NCBI RefSeq assembly: GCF_000758685.1
Contig: NZ_CP009286.1
Location: 5,561,001 to 5,625,000 of the forward strand
Source: Paenibacillus stellifer
GTDB lineage: Bacteria > Bacillota > Bacilli > Paenibacillales > Paenibacillaceae
Direction of reading: 5' to 3'
DNA length: 64,000 nucleotides
The notes beneath the pieces were generated by a model. It had not been told where the DNA came from. It saw only the letters and a list, made by a program, of their open reading frames with translations, and ran no database searches. Below are positions 44,150-52,467 of the stretch, one piece after another. Both the position numbers and the translations under genes were made by a program. How positions within the stretch are numbered: position 1 is the first letter of the stretch; every line of letters starts with the position of its first letter.

Positions 44150-44318
44150 AGTCTTCTCCATCATTTAAAGTAATCAAAATCCTGTGGTTTTATCTTGCTC
44201 TGTAATCCAAAAAAAATTCATACGACCAGCAATTTTGTATTTCAAACCGCATAACATTCGAGATATGGTTTGAATCAATTAAACAACAACACTATATGTG
44301 GCCTAAGGGAGTCTAAGT

Positions 44319-44504
44319 ATGAAAGAAGTTGTCGATGGATCCGGGATCTTGAGGTTAGTGAAGGCATCTAGGGTTCCCTCCCCCTGCTGCGGGGAAGAGC
44401 TTAGTGTCATTGGCAGCCGCGAGCGGAAGCTTGCAGGCGAAGGCGGGGAGCGCCGCTTGCTCGTGATTCGCCGCCTGCGTTGTACGCAGTGCCGGAAGAT
44501 CCCA
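44319..44504 (+). pseudogene. Zinc-ribbon fragment (DUF6431-like, transposon-associated)
   Basis: The frame reads SPCCGEELSVIGSRERKLAG and LLVIRRLRCTQCRKI, a two-CxxC zinc ribbon that in related genomes heads a longer DUF6431 protein next to mobile elements. After CRKI the family pattern is lost and the frame degenerates, so this is probably a truncated copy. The family name is from memory. Confidence 0.5.
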
Positions 44505-44547
44505 TCGAGAGATGCTCGAGGTAGTTTGTTTTTTACTCAACTTCAAG

Positions 44548-45089
44548 ATGGATGCGCAGAGTCCCAGCGAACCGTCTTTGGTCCATCGGTATCGCGGCAT
44601 TTGCGATCATTGTCACAAAACAAAAACCACCAATCGACTGCTCAATGGGAACGAATTAAGATCGGTTGAGGTAAGTATACCAAGTCCAACGGATTCAACA
44701 ACTCAACCCTGGTACTGGGAAGGAAACGTCCAGAGCAAAGTCGTAAATTATCTAGTATTAAACGGTCACACAATTCGCAGCGTCGCGGATACAGCTTCCC
44801 GCACAACTGGCAAAGACATCATCGCTTCTATAGACGATAATGAGTTATGGATAAGCGTGAAGGGATACCCTGAAAAAAGCCATCACGTTCAAGCACGTCA
44901 CTGGTTCTCTGGAGCACTGTTTGACCTCATTCTTTACCATGGAGAGAATCCAGAGGTACGGCTTGGCATTGCTCTGCCTGACGGTTTCACGACTTATGGG
45001 AACTTAGTCCCTCGTATAAATGGCTAAAAGAATCCATGCCATTTCGAATCTATTGGGTAAAAGACTCCGGAGCAGTCCGGGAGGAATAA
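44548..45089 (+). pseudogene. PD-(D/E)XK nuclease-like protein with a 3' frameshift
   Basis: The core WEGNVQSKVVNYLVLNGHTI, GKDIIASIDDNELWISVKGYP and ARHWFSGALFDLILY fits a PD-(D/E)XK fold (Glu, GxD, ...VKG). The annotated frame stops at 45025 after LVPRING. Shifting by one base at about 45019 continues it as WLKESMPFRIYWVKDSGAV up to a stop at 45087-45089, which looks like the true C-terminus. The N-terminus (HRYRGICDHCHKTK) may include another Cys pair; the start is uncertain and no strong ribosome binding site is seen. Confidence 0.7.
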
Positions 45090-45134
45090 CCATTCAATAC
45101 AAAGGACCATACCCCTAAAGAAAGGTGATCTTGG

Positions 45135-45623
45135 ATGCCGAATATGAACTGGGCTGTACTTAATTCATTACAACTCGGAAAATACGCTGAATACTTTGCC
45201 AAGATGGAGTTTGCATCTTATGGACTTGAGGTATTTTCATCAGAGGTTGACGATCGAGGAATAGACTTCATAGTAAAGGACAAAATGGGACGCTTTTCGG
45301 AAATTCATGTCAAATCGTTAAGAGGATCTGGATATGTTTTTGCACAAAAGAGCAAATTTAATATCAGCAATTCAAACTTGTACATGGCACTTCTAATCTT
45401 CAAAGAAGGCACCATGCCTGATTTCTTTTTAATACCTTCCGAAGCTTGGAAGGCACCTAACGAGGTTTTCGTAGACCGAAACTATGACAAACCCGGACAA
45501 ACAAGTAAGCCTGAATACGGGGTTAACATTTCACAGAAAAATTACGACATCTTGGAGATTTTCAAATTTGAAGAGTCCATTAAAGACTTTCTGCTGGCCC
45601 CGCCAGTTTCCGAAAGTTTTTGA
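45135..45623 (+). CDS. DUF4365-like PD-(D/E)XK family protein
   Basis: 162 residues. The line-up LGKYAEYFAKMEFASYGLEV, VDDRGIDFIV and FSEIHVKS matches the PD-(D/E)XK core (Glu, D-x-G-x-D, ...I-x-V-K), followed by YMALLIFKEGTMPDFFLIPS and a W. Such stand-alone proteins are usually nuclease-like or components of defence or mobile modules. AAAGGTGA precedes the ATG. It lies 45 bases after the frameshifted PD-(D/E)XK gene in the same direction, so both may come from one acquired segment. Confidence 0.75.
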   Translation: MPNMNWAVLNSLQLGKYAEYFAKMEFASYGLEVFSSEVDDRGIDFIVKDKMGRFSEIHVKSLRGSGYVFAQKSKFNISNSNLYMALLIFKEGTMPDFFLIPSEAWKAPNEVFVDRNYDKPGQTSKPEYGVNISQKNYDILEIFKFEESIKDFLLAPPVSESF

Positions 45624-45766
45624 GGAGGCCGCGCCCCTGACACGTCGAAATAACCCATACGAGGCCACCTGCCGAGCGATCTTGCCCTCAGGTGGCCCAT
45701 CCCCCACCCTGCCCCTCGGGGGCAACTTTCCGCGCCCAGCAAGCGGTTAATGCGAAAAATTTCGCC

Positions 45767-46246
45767 TCATTTATGATACGGTTCCCCCCGATTTATCTTC
45801 ACCGCCCGATAAATCTGCTCCACTAGCACCAGGCGCATGAGCTGATGAGGCAGCGTCATGCGCCCGAAGCTGAGCCGCTGCTGCGCGCGGCTCAGGACCG
45901 CATCGGAGAGCCCGTGGCTGCCTCCGATGACGAACACGACATGGCTCGTCCCGTAGGTGCCGAGCCTGTCGATCTCCGCGGCAAGCTCCTCCGAGCTCCA
46001 GAGCTTGCCGTCGATGGCGAGCGCGATCACATGCGCGCCCTCCTTCACATGCGCGAGGATGCGTTCGCCCTCGCGCGCCTTCACGCCCGATACCTCGGCT
46101 TCACTCAGGGTATCGGGCGCTTTTTCATCCGCTACCTCAATCATCTGGAACTTGAGGTAGGGCGTCAGGCGTTTCGCGTATTCCTGGATACCCTGCACCA
46201 GATACTTCTCCTTCAATTTGCCGACCGTAATGAGCTGAATGAACAT
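45767..46246 (-). CDS. rlmH: 23S rRNA (pseudouridine1915-N3)-methyltransferase
   Basis: SPOUT methyltransferase of 159 residues, exactly the family length. [20 protein letters not shown] opens it; [17 protein letters not shown] and the knot end [19 protein letters not shown] are intact, as is the terminal GEPYHK. It methylates pseudouridine 1915 in helix 69 of 23S rRNA on assembled ribosomes. In Bacillus it lies close to htrA; here about 12 kb separate them. Confidence 0.97.
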   Translation of the reverse strand: MFIQLITVGKLKEKYLVQGIQEYAKRLTPYLKFQMIEVADEKAPDTLSEAEVSGVKAREGERILAHVKEGAHVIALAIDGKLWSSEELAAEIDRLGTYGTSHVVFVIGGSHGLSDAVLSRAQQRLSFGRMTLPHQLMRLVLVEQIYRAVKINRGEPYHK

Positions 46247-46704
46247 ATGCGCCGAACTCCCCCTTCTTCGATCCTCTAATGATAAACAAGGGCCGATGAA
46301 TACACAACAAAGGCGCCCTAACTACAGATATCGATATCAAAAAAGTCTCGTCTCCCACCCGCATCAAGCCATGAAATCGACAGGCCCGGCGACAAACAAT
46401 CCCAGCCCGCTGATGCACATTCTCCCCCGAAAGCTGCGTCCAGAAACAACAAAACCACTCCAAGCCTGGAGTGGCCTCATCCTCATGCAGCAGAGCCATG
46501 CAACATTATTAGTCCCTTTAACCGCTATGTATCCAGCGCATGTCTGCGGCACACCATTGTTCAGCTATAGCTGGTCCTTCAGTCGAGGCGGAATCAGATC
46601 AACCGGAGGAGGAAGCGGAAGTAAGAGTTGGAGCCGGGACTCTGAAGCGCCAACCCACTTTTTTCAGCACAAGAGGCCCCCCAGCCTGCCCCCACTACGT
46701 AGAG
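46247..46704. other. Intergenic region without a supported gene
   Basis: About 460 bases. Open frames exist on both strands but none has a good start or family features. The only clear element is the hairpin at 46455-46474. Confidence 0.45.
46455..46474 (-). terminator. Terminator-like hairpin
   Basis: CCACTCCA-AGCC-TGGAGTGG; on the minus strand it is followed by TTTTGTTGTTT. It could end a transcript from the PNPOx-like gene about 230 bases upstream. Confidence 0.6.
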
Positions 46705-47130
46705 TTACCGCACCATAGACACGTCAAAATTATCCGAATGAAAATGGCTGTAGAACCGCCCGTTCTCCGCCGTAAATCTCAGCACACAGTAGTCCGGGTC
46801 GGTCACGCCGAGCGAATAATAGTCCGTGTCGCCTTCACGCCAGATCAGGTCTTTGGAGGCCTGGTCCTCCAGCACCTCCATCGTCCCTCTCAGCATAACT
46901 CCCTTGAACGTGCGCGGATTGCAAAAATACACACAGGCCTGCGGATAGTCCCGATACTGCCGAACCCGCATGGAGGAAGTGTTGGTCGTGAAATAAAAGA
47001 CCCCTTGTCCTTCTCTGCGGCGCGGCGGCAGCATCGCCTTCATGTTCGGAAATCCTTCGTCATCCACGGAACCGATAAACGACACCTCGGCCTGGTCGAT
47101 TAACTCCTCAATCGTCTGCTCCATTTCCAC
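46705..47130 (-). CDS. Pyridoxamine 5'-phosphate oxidase-like (general stress protein 26 type)
   Basis: 141 residues from a GTG at 47130, which has GGGAGG eight bases upstream; longer in-frame starts lack this. The split-barrel flavin fold is visible: VSFIGSVDDEGFPNMKAML, VFYFTTNTSSMRVRQYRDYP, ACVYFCNPRTFKGVMLRGTM and the terminal RFYSHFHSDNF. Members bind FMN or F420, and their substrates are mostly unknown. Single gene beside a VOC-family protein. Confidence 0.87.
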   Translation of the reverse strand: MEMEQTIEELIDQAEVSFIGSVDDEGFPNMKAMLPPRRREGQGVFYFTTNTSSMRVRQYRDYPQACVYFCNPRTFKGVMLRGTMEVLEDQASKDLIWREGDTDYYSLGVTDPDYCVLRFTAENGRFYSHFHSDNFDVSMVR

Positions 47131-47230
47131 CCTATTTTCCTCCCGGCACATAAGAATGACTTGCTCGTTCTTCCATTTTAAGGGAGAGGCAGGGGGCTGT
47201 CCATGACCCATTTTTTATGAAAAAGCAGGC

Positions 47231-47602
47231 TTATTCCTTGCTATGCTCCGCCAACTGCACCTCAAAACCGTCCGGGTCCAGCACATAGAAGAATCGCAAG
47301 CGCGGATTGGGCGCAATCGGCCCGCGGGCAACCGGGATGCCCAAACTCTGCAAATACTCCATCGCATCATTCAGGGACTCCACCTCAAAGCCAACGGACA
47401 CACCGCATTCCGGCTTCAGCGCCGGATCGTTTCCCTGAATCAGTTCAAGCTTCGGCTGTTCCTCTCTCCCCAGCATGGCGATCTGCTTGCCCCTGCTCTC
47501 GAATCTGCGTTGAAGCGGCAGCTTGAGAATTCCGTGATAGAAATTCAGGGACGCCTCCAGATCCCGTACCCGGAGTGTAATCCAATTCAGGCTTAAATTC
47601 AT
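47231..47602 (-). CDS. VOC family protein (glyoxalase/dioxygenase fold)
   Basis: 123 residues with two beta-alpha-beta-beta-beta modules: LNWITLRVRDLEASLNFYHG, then VSVGFEVESLNDAMEYLQSL, and the closing FFYVLDPDGFEVQLAEH with a metal-ligand-like Glu. The first-strand metal ligand is not obvious (WITLRV), so activity as a true glyoxalase I is uncertain. AAAGGGGGAG precedes the ATG. Confidence 0.9.
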   Translation of the reverse strand: MNLSLNWITLRVRDLEASLNFYHGILKLPLQRRFESRGKQIAMLGREEQPKLELIQGNDPALKPECGVSVGFEVESLNDAMEYLQSLGIPVARGPIAPNPRLRFFYVLDPDGFEVQLAEHSKE

Positions 47603-47709
47603 GAGCTTCTCCCCCTTTCTTCTCTTAATAAAGTGAACTCTGTTAATGTGCTGGAACCCTAAATACCATAAGAAGTCTCCCAGTTCCCATTGTCTACAAC
47701 CGTCTCTGT

Positions 47710-47880
47710 TTAAGTAAATCCGGCTTCGTTTGGATCGTCCTGGCCGCTCGCGATCATTTCCTTACAGATGCCACCTTTGCATTGGTAGTCCGAAATTGTT
47801 AGGATGCTCGTTTCGGGGTCCACGGTCATGACATGATATGCTTGTAATTCAATGACTGTATTTATTTTGTTTGCTTCCAT
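47710..47880 (-). CDS. Possible 56-residue peptide with a CKGGIC motif
   Basis: An ATG frame of 56 codons reads INTVIELQAYHVMTVDPETS and later ISDYQCKGGICKEMIASGQD. The amino acid composition is protein-like and the two Cys are four apart. The ribosome binding site is weak (TCACCTGA), and no neighbouring maturation or export gene is present. It could be a small regulator, a peptide precursor or a decayed fragment. Confidence 0.35.
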   Translation of the reverse strand: MEANKINTVIELQAYHVMTVDPETSILTISDYQCKGGICKEMIASGQDDPNEAGFT

Positions 47881-48043
47881 TCAGGTGAGATTCCCGCCGT
47901 TCTCTTTCTGTCTCTTTTCAGCACTCACGATACTCCTTTCAAGACTCAAGGGAATCTCTCTACCCTCGATGTGCCACAGACCCAGCTATACACCATCTAC
48001 TTGAAAGTGAAATGGTGAGCAGCAAGTGCATGGCATAAGTATC

Positions 48044-49354
48044 TTAATCAAACAGCTTTAACTGAAGTTCTTCTTCCTGCTCTTCGATATTAATCACATA
48101 TTCATGAGGTGGGAGGATTTCATCAATTTTGTTACGGTCCAAGTGTTTTGTTATAAAATAAAAGTCTGAATCAACAATCGACAATCGCTTGTCAAAGTAG
48201 GTGAATACTTTTGGAAATATTTCTTTTTCAATCTGCAATTCATCTAAATGGCTTAAAACTGTAGTAAGAGCGCCATGATTTATACTACTTCCTAAAGGAT
48301 GGATATCTTTGAGTTTTTCAAAGATATATTGAAAAGGAAACCCATTTCGAATTATGCCTTGCTCTGAATTAAGTACAATTTTTGTTATATAATAATATAA
48401 TTGTAATTTCCTTCTTCTACCTCCTCCAGCAATATCCTTAATTTTTGTAAAATATGTTACACTCATGTTTTCCCAATAATTTCTCATAATTTCTTTTGCC
48501 TGATCTAGATTATTTATTTCTTTTACTCTTCGTTGAGTTCTTTTTACATCATTAGTTCTGCATATTTCAAACAATAGTCCTTGAAATACTGAGACTATAC
48601 CGTTTGAGGACTTAATAAAAAATTCAATTACCTCTTCGGAGAAAGAAATATTTAGATGTTCGGATCCTTTTTTTGTAATTTCTCTCAGTTCTTCGGTTTT
48701 CCACGTGGTAGCATCAAAATAGTCAATTCGATGAGAAAGTTCTCCATTAAATTTTTCAAAATACCCAGAGGTAATTTTTGTGCCAAGTATGATAAAACGT
48801 ATCCCATTTTGATAAAACATTTTCAGGTCAAATGATAATTGATATTGCTCAATTAAAGGTAGGTAATGAAAATCATCAAGAACAACAGTTGTTTTATTTG
48901 CTTTTTCAAGCTCATTGGATACTAAAACGCTAACGGTATTAGGAATATAGGGTTTTCTTACTTCGCTTAGTAGGTCCCTTTCATTTAACTCACCAGTTAT
49001 TTTTGCCTTTAGAAAGTCTAAAAAACCCGAACTAACTTCTCCCTTTAACTTATTTGACTCTTCAATAGTTCTAGTAATTTTTTCGGTTAAGTCTATTCCT
49101 GCCTTGTAAAGGATCTGGATATATATATCATTTAAGTTAATACCTTTAGTACAATCAACAACAATAACCTCTTCCGTAATAGGGATGTACTGTTTTCGTA
49201 AAAATGTTTTGCCTACTTTTGTTTCGCCAAATATTACAAGATGGTGGTCTGTCAATTCGAATCTATCTTTAAAATCGAAATCAACTTGTCGAGTGACATA
49301 ACTCTTTAAAACATCCTTAGAAACGCCGAAGACATCCCTTAGTGATAAATCCAT
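48044..49354 (-). CDS. Orphan P-loop ATPase (AAA+/STAND-like)
   Basis: 436 residues. Walker A GETKVGKT is at 43-50, Walker B TTVVLDDFHYL has Asp160-161, and a sensor-like FIILGTKITSGYF follows. The C-terminal 200 residues (helical, with GGGRRRKLQLYYYITKI and a winged-helix-like LTTVLSHLDELQIEKE) are of no recognised family. GGAG precedes the ATG. The gene is much more AT-rich than its neighbours and stands alone, suggesting horizontal transfer. ATPases of this build occur in mobile elements and in defence or signalling modules. The function is not assignable. Confidence 0.82.
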   Translation of the reverse strand: MDLSLRDVFGVSKDVLKSYVTRQVDFDFKDRFELTDHHLVIFGETKVGKTFLRKQYIPITEEVIVVDCTKGINLNDIYIQILYKAGIDLTEKITRTIEESNKLKGEVSSGFLDFLKAKITGELNERDLLSEVRKPYIPNTVSVLVSNELEKANKTTVVLDDFHYLPLIEQYQLSFDLKMFYQNGIRFIILGTKITSGYFEKFNGELSHRIDYFDATTWKTEELREITKKGSEHLNISFSEEVIEFFIKSSNGIVSVFQGLLFEICRTNDVKRTQRRVKEINNLDQAKEIMRNYWENMSVTYFTKIKDIAGGGRRRKLQLYYYITKIVLNSEQGIIRNGFPFQYIFEKLKDIHPLGSSINHGALTTVLSHLDELQIEKEIFPKVFTYFDKRLSIVDSDFYFITKHLDRNKIDEILPPHEYVINIEEQEEELQLKLFD

Positions 49355-49573
49355 TCGTACTCACTCCTAGTTAACTTGTTTGACAAGATTATGAAGAACT
49401 ATAAGTATAACGAATACTACTTATTTTTTGTATCAGCTTCAATGATATACATTCTTTTAAGGAAAACCAGTGAAGCTTTGCGGCTAGAGAATTGAGCATT
49501 CTTTATACTCGACTTTCTTTAGTATTGAATTACTTTAGAGGCATCTTACCTCCGAAATAAATTCTCTTCTGTT

Positions 49574-49597
49574 AAAAAAAGCACCCTCTCGGGTGCT
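49574..49597 (-). terminator. Terminator of the CxxH/CxxC gene
   Basis: On the minus strand AGCACCC-loop-GGGTGCT is followed by a run of T residues, 20 bases after the stop. Confidence 0.85.
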
Positions 49598-49616
49598 TTC
49601 CCATGACCATCCTATT

Positions 49617-49784
49617 TCACACGACCAAATATTCCGCGTTCTTCTCGCACTCCGCGCATTTGGCCGGCGGGTCCCAGTCGGAGAATTCGGTGTCCTTCAA
49701 ATCCACGATGTCAGGCGCATCCTCATATTCGTCCACGAACATGTCGATGGCCAGTTCCAGATGTTCTTTGCATACGACGTACAT
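49617..49784 (-). CDS. CxxH/CxxC protein (BA_5709-type)
   Basis: 55 residues: VCKEHLELAIDMFVDEYEDA near the start with the CxxH pair, then PPAKCAECEKNAEYLVV with CxxC at the end. This is the small putative zinc-binding family that in Bacillales lies between htrA and rlmH. Here it remains between these two genes but at a distance from both. The start is ATG with AAAGGG about 12 bases upstream. Function unknown. Confidence 0.85.
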   Translation of the reverse strand: MYVVCKEHLELAIDMFVDEYEDAPDIVDLKDTEFSDWDPPAKCAECEKNAEYLVV

Positions 49785-49974
49785 TTACTGCAAGCATCCC
49801 TTTCTCTTTGGCTCGGCTTCAAGCCGTTCTCCTTCTGTTCTACCACAATTCCGTCCAAAAAGGAATCCATACGCGCACGATAAACGCCCTGCGATGTCCT
49901 GTACCTGACGCGCCATGCGTTTACCGAGAAAAGTAAGAAAGGATGAGCTCGGCTTTTTCCCTCATCTTTCAAGG

Positions 49975-50286
49975 TTATCGGCTCTTTGGATGCTCGGCGG
50001 GCAGCATGCCTCTTCGCTCCTCCAGCAGACCTTTGGAACCATGGGCCGCGTAAATGTCGCGCCAGCGCTTGAGACAGGCTTTTGGTTTGCGGCGGCCGAT
50101 CAGATCGACATTGAAGCCCGCCTTCACAAATATCTCCATTGGCGACAGCCCCGCCTCATAAGCCTTGACGGCTGCCAGCTTGAAGGCCGGGGCATAGGTG
50201 ATGCTCTTCTCCGACACATTCAAAATATAAGGATTGCGCCGGAGCTCCCGCCTTTCCTCGTCCGAATACCCTTTTGCCCGGTTCAT
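49975..50286 (-). CDS. Orphan HTH protein related to IS3-family OrfA
   Basis: 103 residues. RRNPYILNVSEKSITYAPAF followed by KAYEAGLSPMEIFVKAGFNV and GRRKPKACLKRWR is the helix-turn-helix block found at the start of some IS3-type OrfA proteins. No OrfB or terminal repeats are present nearby. GGAAGGG precedes the ATG, so it may still be expressed, either as a relic or as a domesticated DNA-binding protein. Confidence 0.65.
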   Translation of the reverse strand: MNRAKGYSDEERRELRRNPYILNVSEKSITYAPAFKLAAVKAYEAGLSPMEIFVKAGFNVDLIGRRKPKACLKRWRDIYAAHGSKGLLEERRGMLPAEHPKSR

Positions 50287-50347
50287 AGGGTTCCCTTCCT
50301 TTCTTTGGACATTCGCTCGTAACTTAACAGCTTATGTAATGCAAATA

Positions 50348-50388
50348 ACCCGCAGAAGAGAGCGCCGGGCGCTCGTGCTTATGCGGGT
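50348..50388 (-). terminator. Terminator of the cyd operon
   Basis: Nested hairpin about 40 bases past the cydC stop: outer ACCCGC/GCGGGT and inner GAGCGC-CGG-GCGCTC. The T tract on the minus strand is weak (TTATTTG). Confidence 0.6.
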
Positions 50389-50430
50389 CTTAAGTTGCTC
50401 TATGAAGTTACCGGAATCCAGCGTACGTCC

Positions 50431-52467
50431 TTACCAGCCAATCGTCAAGGTCTCGTTCGCGAAGCCCGGACGGTCCAGCTCATACAGTCTGCGATAGCGC
50501 GGCTCAGCTGCCATCAGTTCGTCGTGAGTGCCGCGCATGATGATTTGTCCATGTTCCATAAAAATAACTTCGTCCATGCTCTCCGCGCCGACGAGGTGAT
50601 GGGTGACCCACACCAGCGTCTTGCCCTGCATGGCGGCGAACATCGTCGACAGCAGCTCCCGCTCGGTGCGCGGGTCGAGACCGACGGTCGGCTCGTCGAG
50701 CAGGACGACCGGGGTGTTCTGCAGCAGGATGCGCGCCAGCGCGATCCGCTGCCGTTCGCCGCCGGAGAAGCGTTGGCCCGCCTCGCGAACCGGCGTATCA
50801 TACCCGGCCGGAAGCGACGCGATCAGGCCGTCCAGCTTCGCCAGCACGCCAGCAGCGGCGATATCGGCCTCGGACGCATCGGGGCGGCCGAGGCGGATGT
50901 TATTCCCCACCGTCGTATCGAACAAGTGGGGACTCTGGTTCAGGACGGAGATGAGCTTCGGAATGTCGTCTCCGTAGGAGACGGCAGGCTTGCCGTTAAT
51001 GTCCGCATGCCCGGCGCCCGGCGACAGGGCCCCCTGGATCATTTTCAGCAGCGTCGATTTGCCGGCGCCGCTGCGGCCGATGATGGCAATCCGCTTGCCC
51101 TGCGGAATGTCGAGGTTCAGGCCCTGCACCGACCATTCTCCATCCTGGCCGTAGCGGTAGCCCGCCTGGGTGATGGAGATATGGGCCGAGCGGTTGTTCA
51201 AGCCGCCGGAAGCGGCTTCAGCAGCCTCCGCGGTAGTTCTTGCGGAGGAAGCGGCAGCAGAAGCGCTCAATGCGGCGGCTCCGGCAGCTCCCTCACCAGT
51301 TCTTGCGGACGTGGCGGGTGCGCCCGATGCGGACTCCGCGATCCCGACAGCGGCTGCGGACCCTGCCCGCTCCGCTTCGGCGCTTACAGTTGGTCCATCC
51401 GCTGACGCGGGAGACCAACCTGCCGGTCCGGCGGCCGCCTCCCCGCCGTCATTCGCCCCGGCGACCGGAGCGGCAGCCCGACCGGCCGGAGCAGCAGCGC
51501 CTGCCGCTTCACCCTGCGGCTCCTCCACTCCCTGCAGCCGTTCCAGGGAGTTCCGGTATTGCGGAATCTTCTCGATCGCCTCCGATACCGGAAGGAACGC
51601 GTCGGCGACCGGGAAGACGACCAGCGCGAACGCGGCAATCAGCGTTCCGGGGATGGCCCCGTCCGCGAACTCGCCGCCCGCCCACCAGATCATGGAGAGA
51701 ACGCCGAGGCCGATCACCGCCTGGCCGATGAAGGTCCTGGCGCGCGCCCAGCGGCGCAGCGCGGCGTCGGTGCGGGCCACCGCCCGCTCGTCCTGTTCAT
51801 ACGTCTCAACGAACTGGCTCTGCCGTCCGCTGATCATCCAGTCGCTCATACCGAGTACGGCGTCCGTCAGCTTCTGATACAGCCGGTTCCGCTCCTGCTT
51901 CACCTCGCGCTGGCGTCGCTGGGTCAGCAGAAGCGACAAGGCTGGCAGCACCGCAACCAGCACGAAAATATACAGCGCCGTAACAAGCGCGAACCTAATA
52001 TCGAAGGTTCCGATGGCAATCACTGCTCCCGCGTAGACGATCAGCGAGATGACAGCGGGAAATACGGTGCGCAGATATATATTTTGAAGATATTCAATAT
52101 CATCCGCCAGCATGCCGAGAATGTCGCCCGTGCGGAAGCGCGAGGACAGCAGCAGCGCTTGCGGTTCCAGAATGTCATACAGGCGCTGGCGCATTTTGGA
52201 GAGAATGCGCAGAATTGTGTCATGGCTGACCAGGCGCTCCACATAGTGGACGACCGCCCGGCTCGTACCGAACGCGCGGACACCGACGATCGGTACATAG
52301 ATCATCAGAATGTTCTCCGGCGGGATGGACGCCTTGGAGATCAGGAACCCGGACGTATACATCAGGGACGATGCCGTGAAGATCGTCAGCGTTCCGAGCA
52401 GCACGATCAGCAGGAAGCGCCAGAAGTACGTAGGGACGTATGCAGTTAACCAGCCTTCCTTCTTCAT
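50431..52467 (-). CDS. cydC: CydC, thiol/heme ABC exporter subunit, with a long Ala-rich linker
   Basis: 678 residues, about 100 more than usual. The transmembrane part (1-310) has RAFGTSRAVVHYVERLVSHD, typical of CydC. The nucleotide-binding domain (from about 428) has GRSGAGKST, FSGGERQRIALARILLQNTP and VVLLDEP. Between them residues about 317-425 form a linker very rich in Ala, Gly and Ser. CydDC exports cysteine/glutathione or handles heme and is needed to assemble cytochrome bd. Starts in ATGA overlap with the cydD stop. Confidence 0.95.
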   Translation of the reverse strand: MKKEGWLTAYVPTYFWRFLLIVLLGTLTIFTASSLMYTSGFLISKASIPPENILMIYVPIVGVRAFGTSRAVVHYVERLVSHDTILRILSKMRQRLYDILEPQALLLSSRFRTGDILGMLADDIEYLQNIYLRTVFPAVISLIVYAGAVIAIGTFDIRFALVTALYIFVLVAVLPALSLLLTQRRQREVKQERNRLYQKLTDAVLGMSDWMISGRQSQFVETYEQDERAVARTDAALRRWARARTFIGQAVIGLGVLSMIWWAGGEFADGAIPGTLIAAFALVVFPVADAFLPVSEAIEKIPQYRNSLERLQGVEEPQGEAAGAAAPAGRAAAPVAGANDGGEAAAGPAGWSPASADGPTVSAEAERAGSAAAVGIAESASGAPATSARTGEGAAGAAALSASAAASSARTTAEAAEAASGGLNNRSAHISITQAGYRYGQDGEWSVQGLNLDIPQGKRIAIIGRSGAGKSTLLKMIQGALSPGAGHADINGKPAVSYGDDIPKLISVLNQSPHLFDTTVGNNIRLGRPDASEADIAAAGVLAKLDGLIASLPAGYDTPVREAGQRFSGGERQRIALARILLQNTPVVLLDEPTVGLDPRTERELLSTMFAAMQGKTLVWVTHHLVGAESMDEVIFMEHGQIIMRGTHDELMAAEPRYRRLYELDRPGFANETLTIGW

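Noticed and set aside
46137..46718. Several open frames on both strands between rlmH and the PNPOx-like gene
   Set aside because: No start signals, mutually overlapping, no recognisable motifs; part overlaps rlmH.
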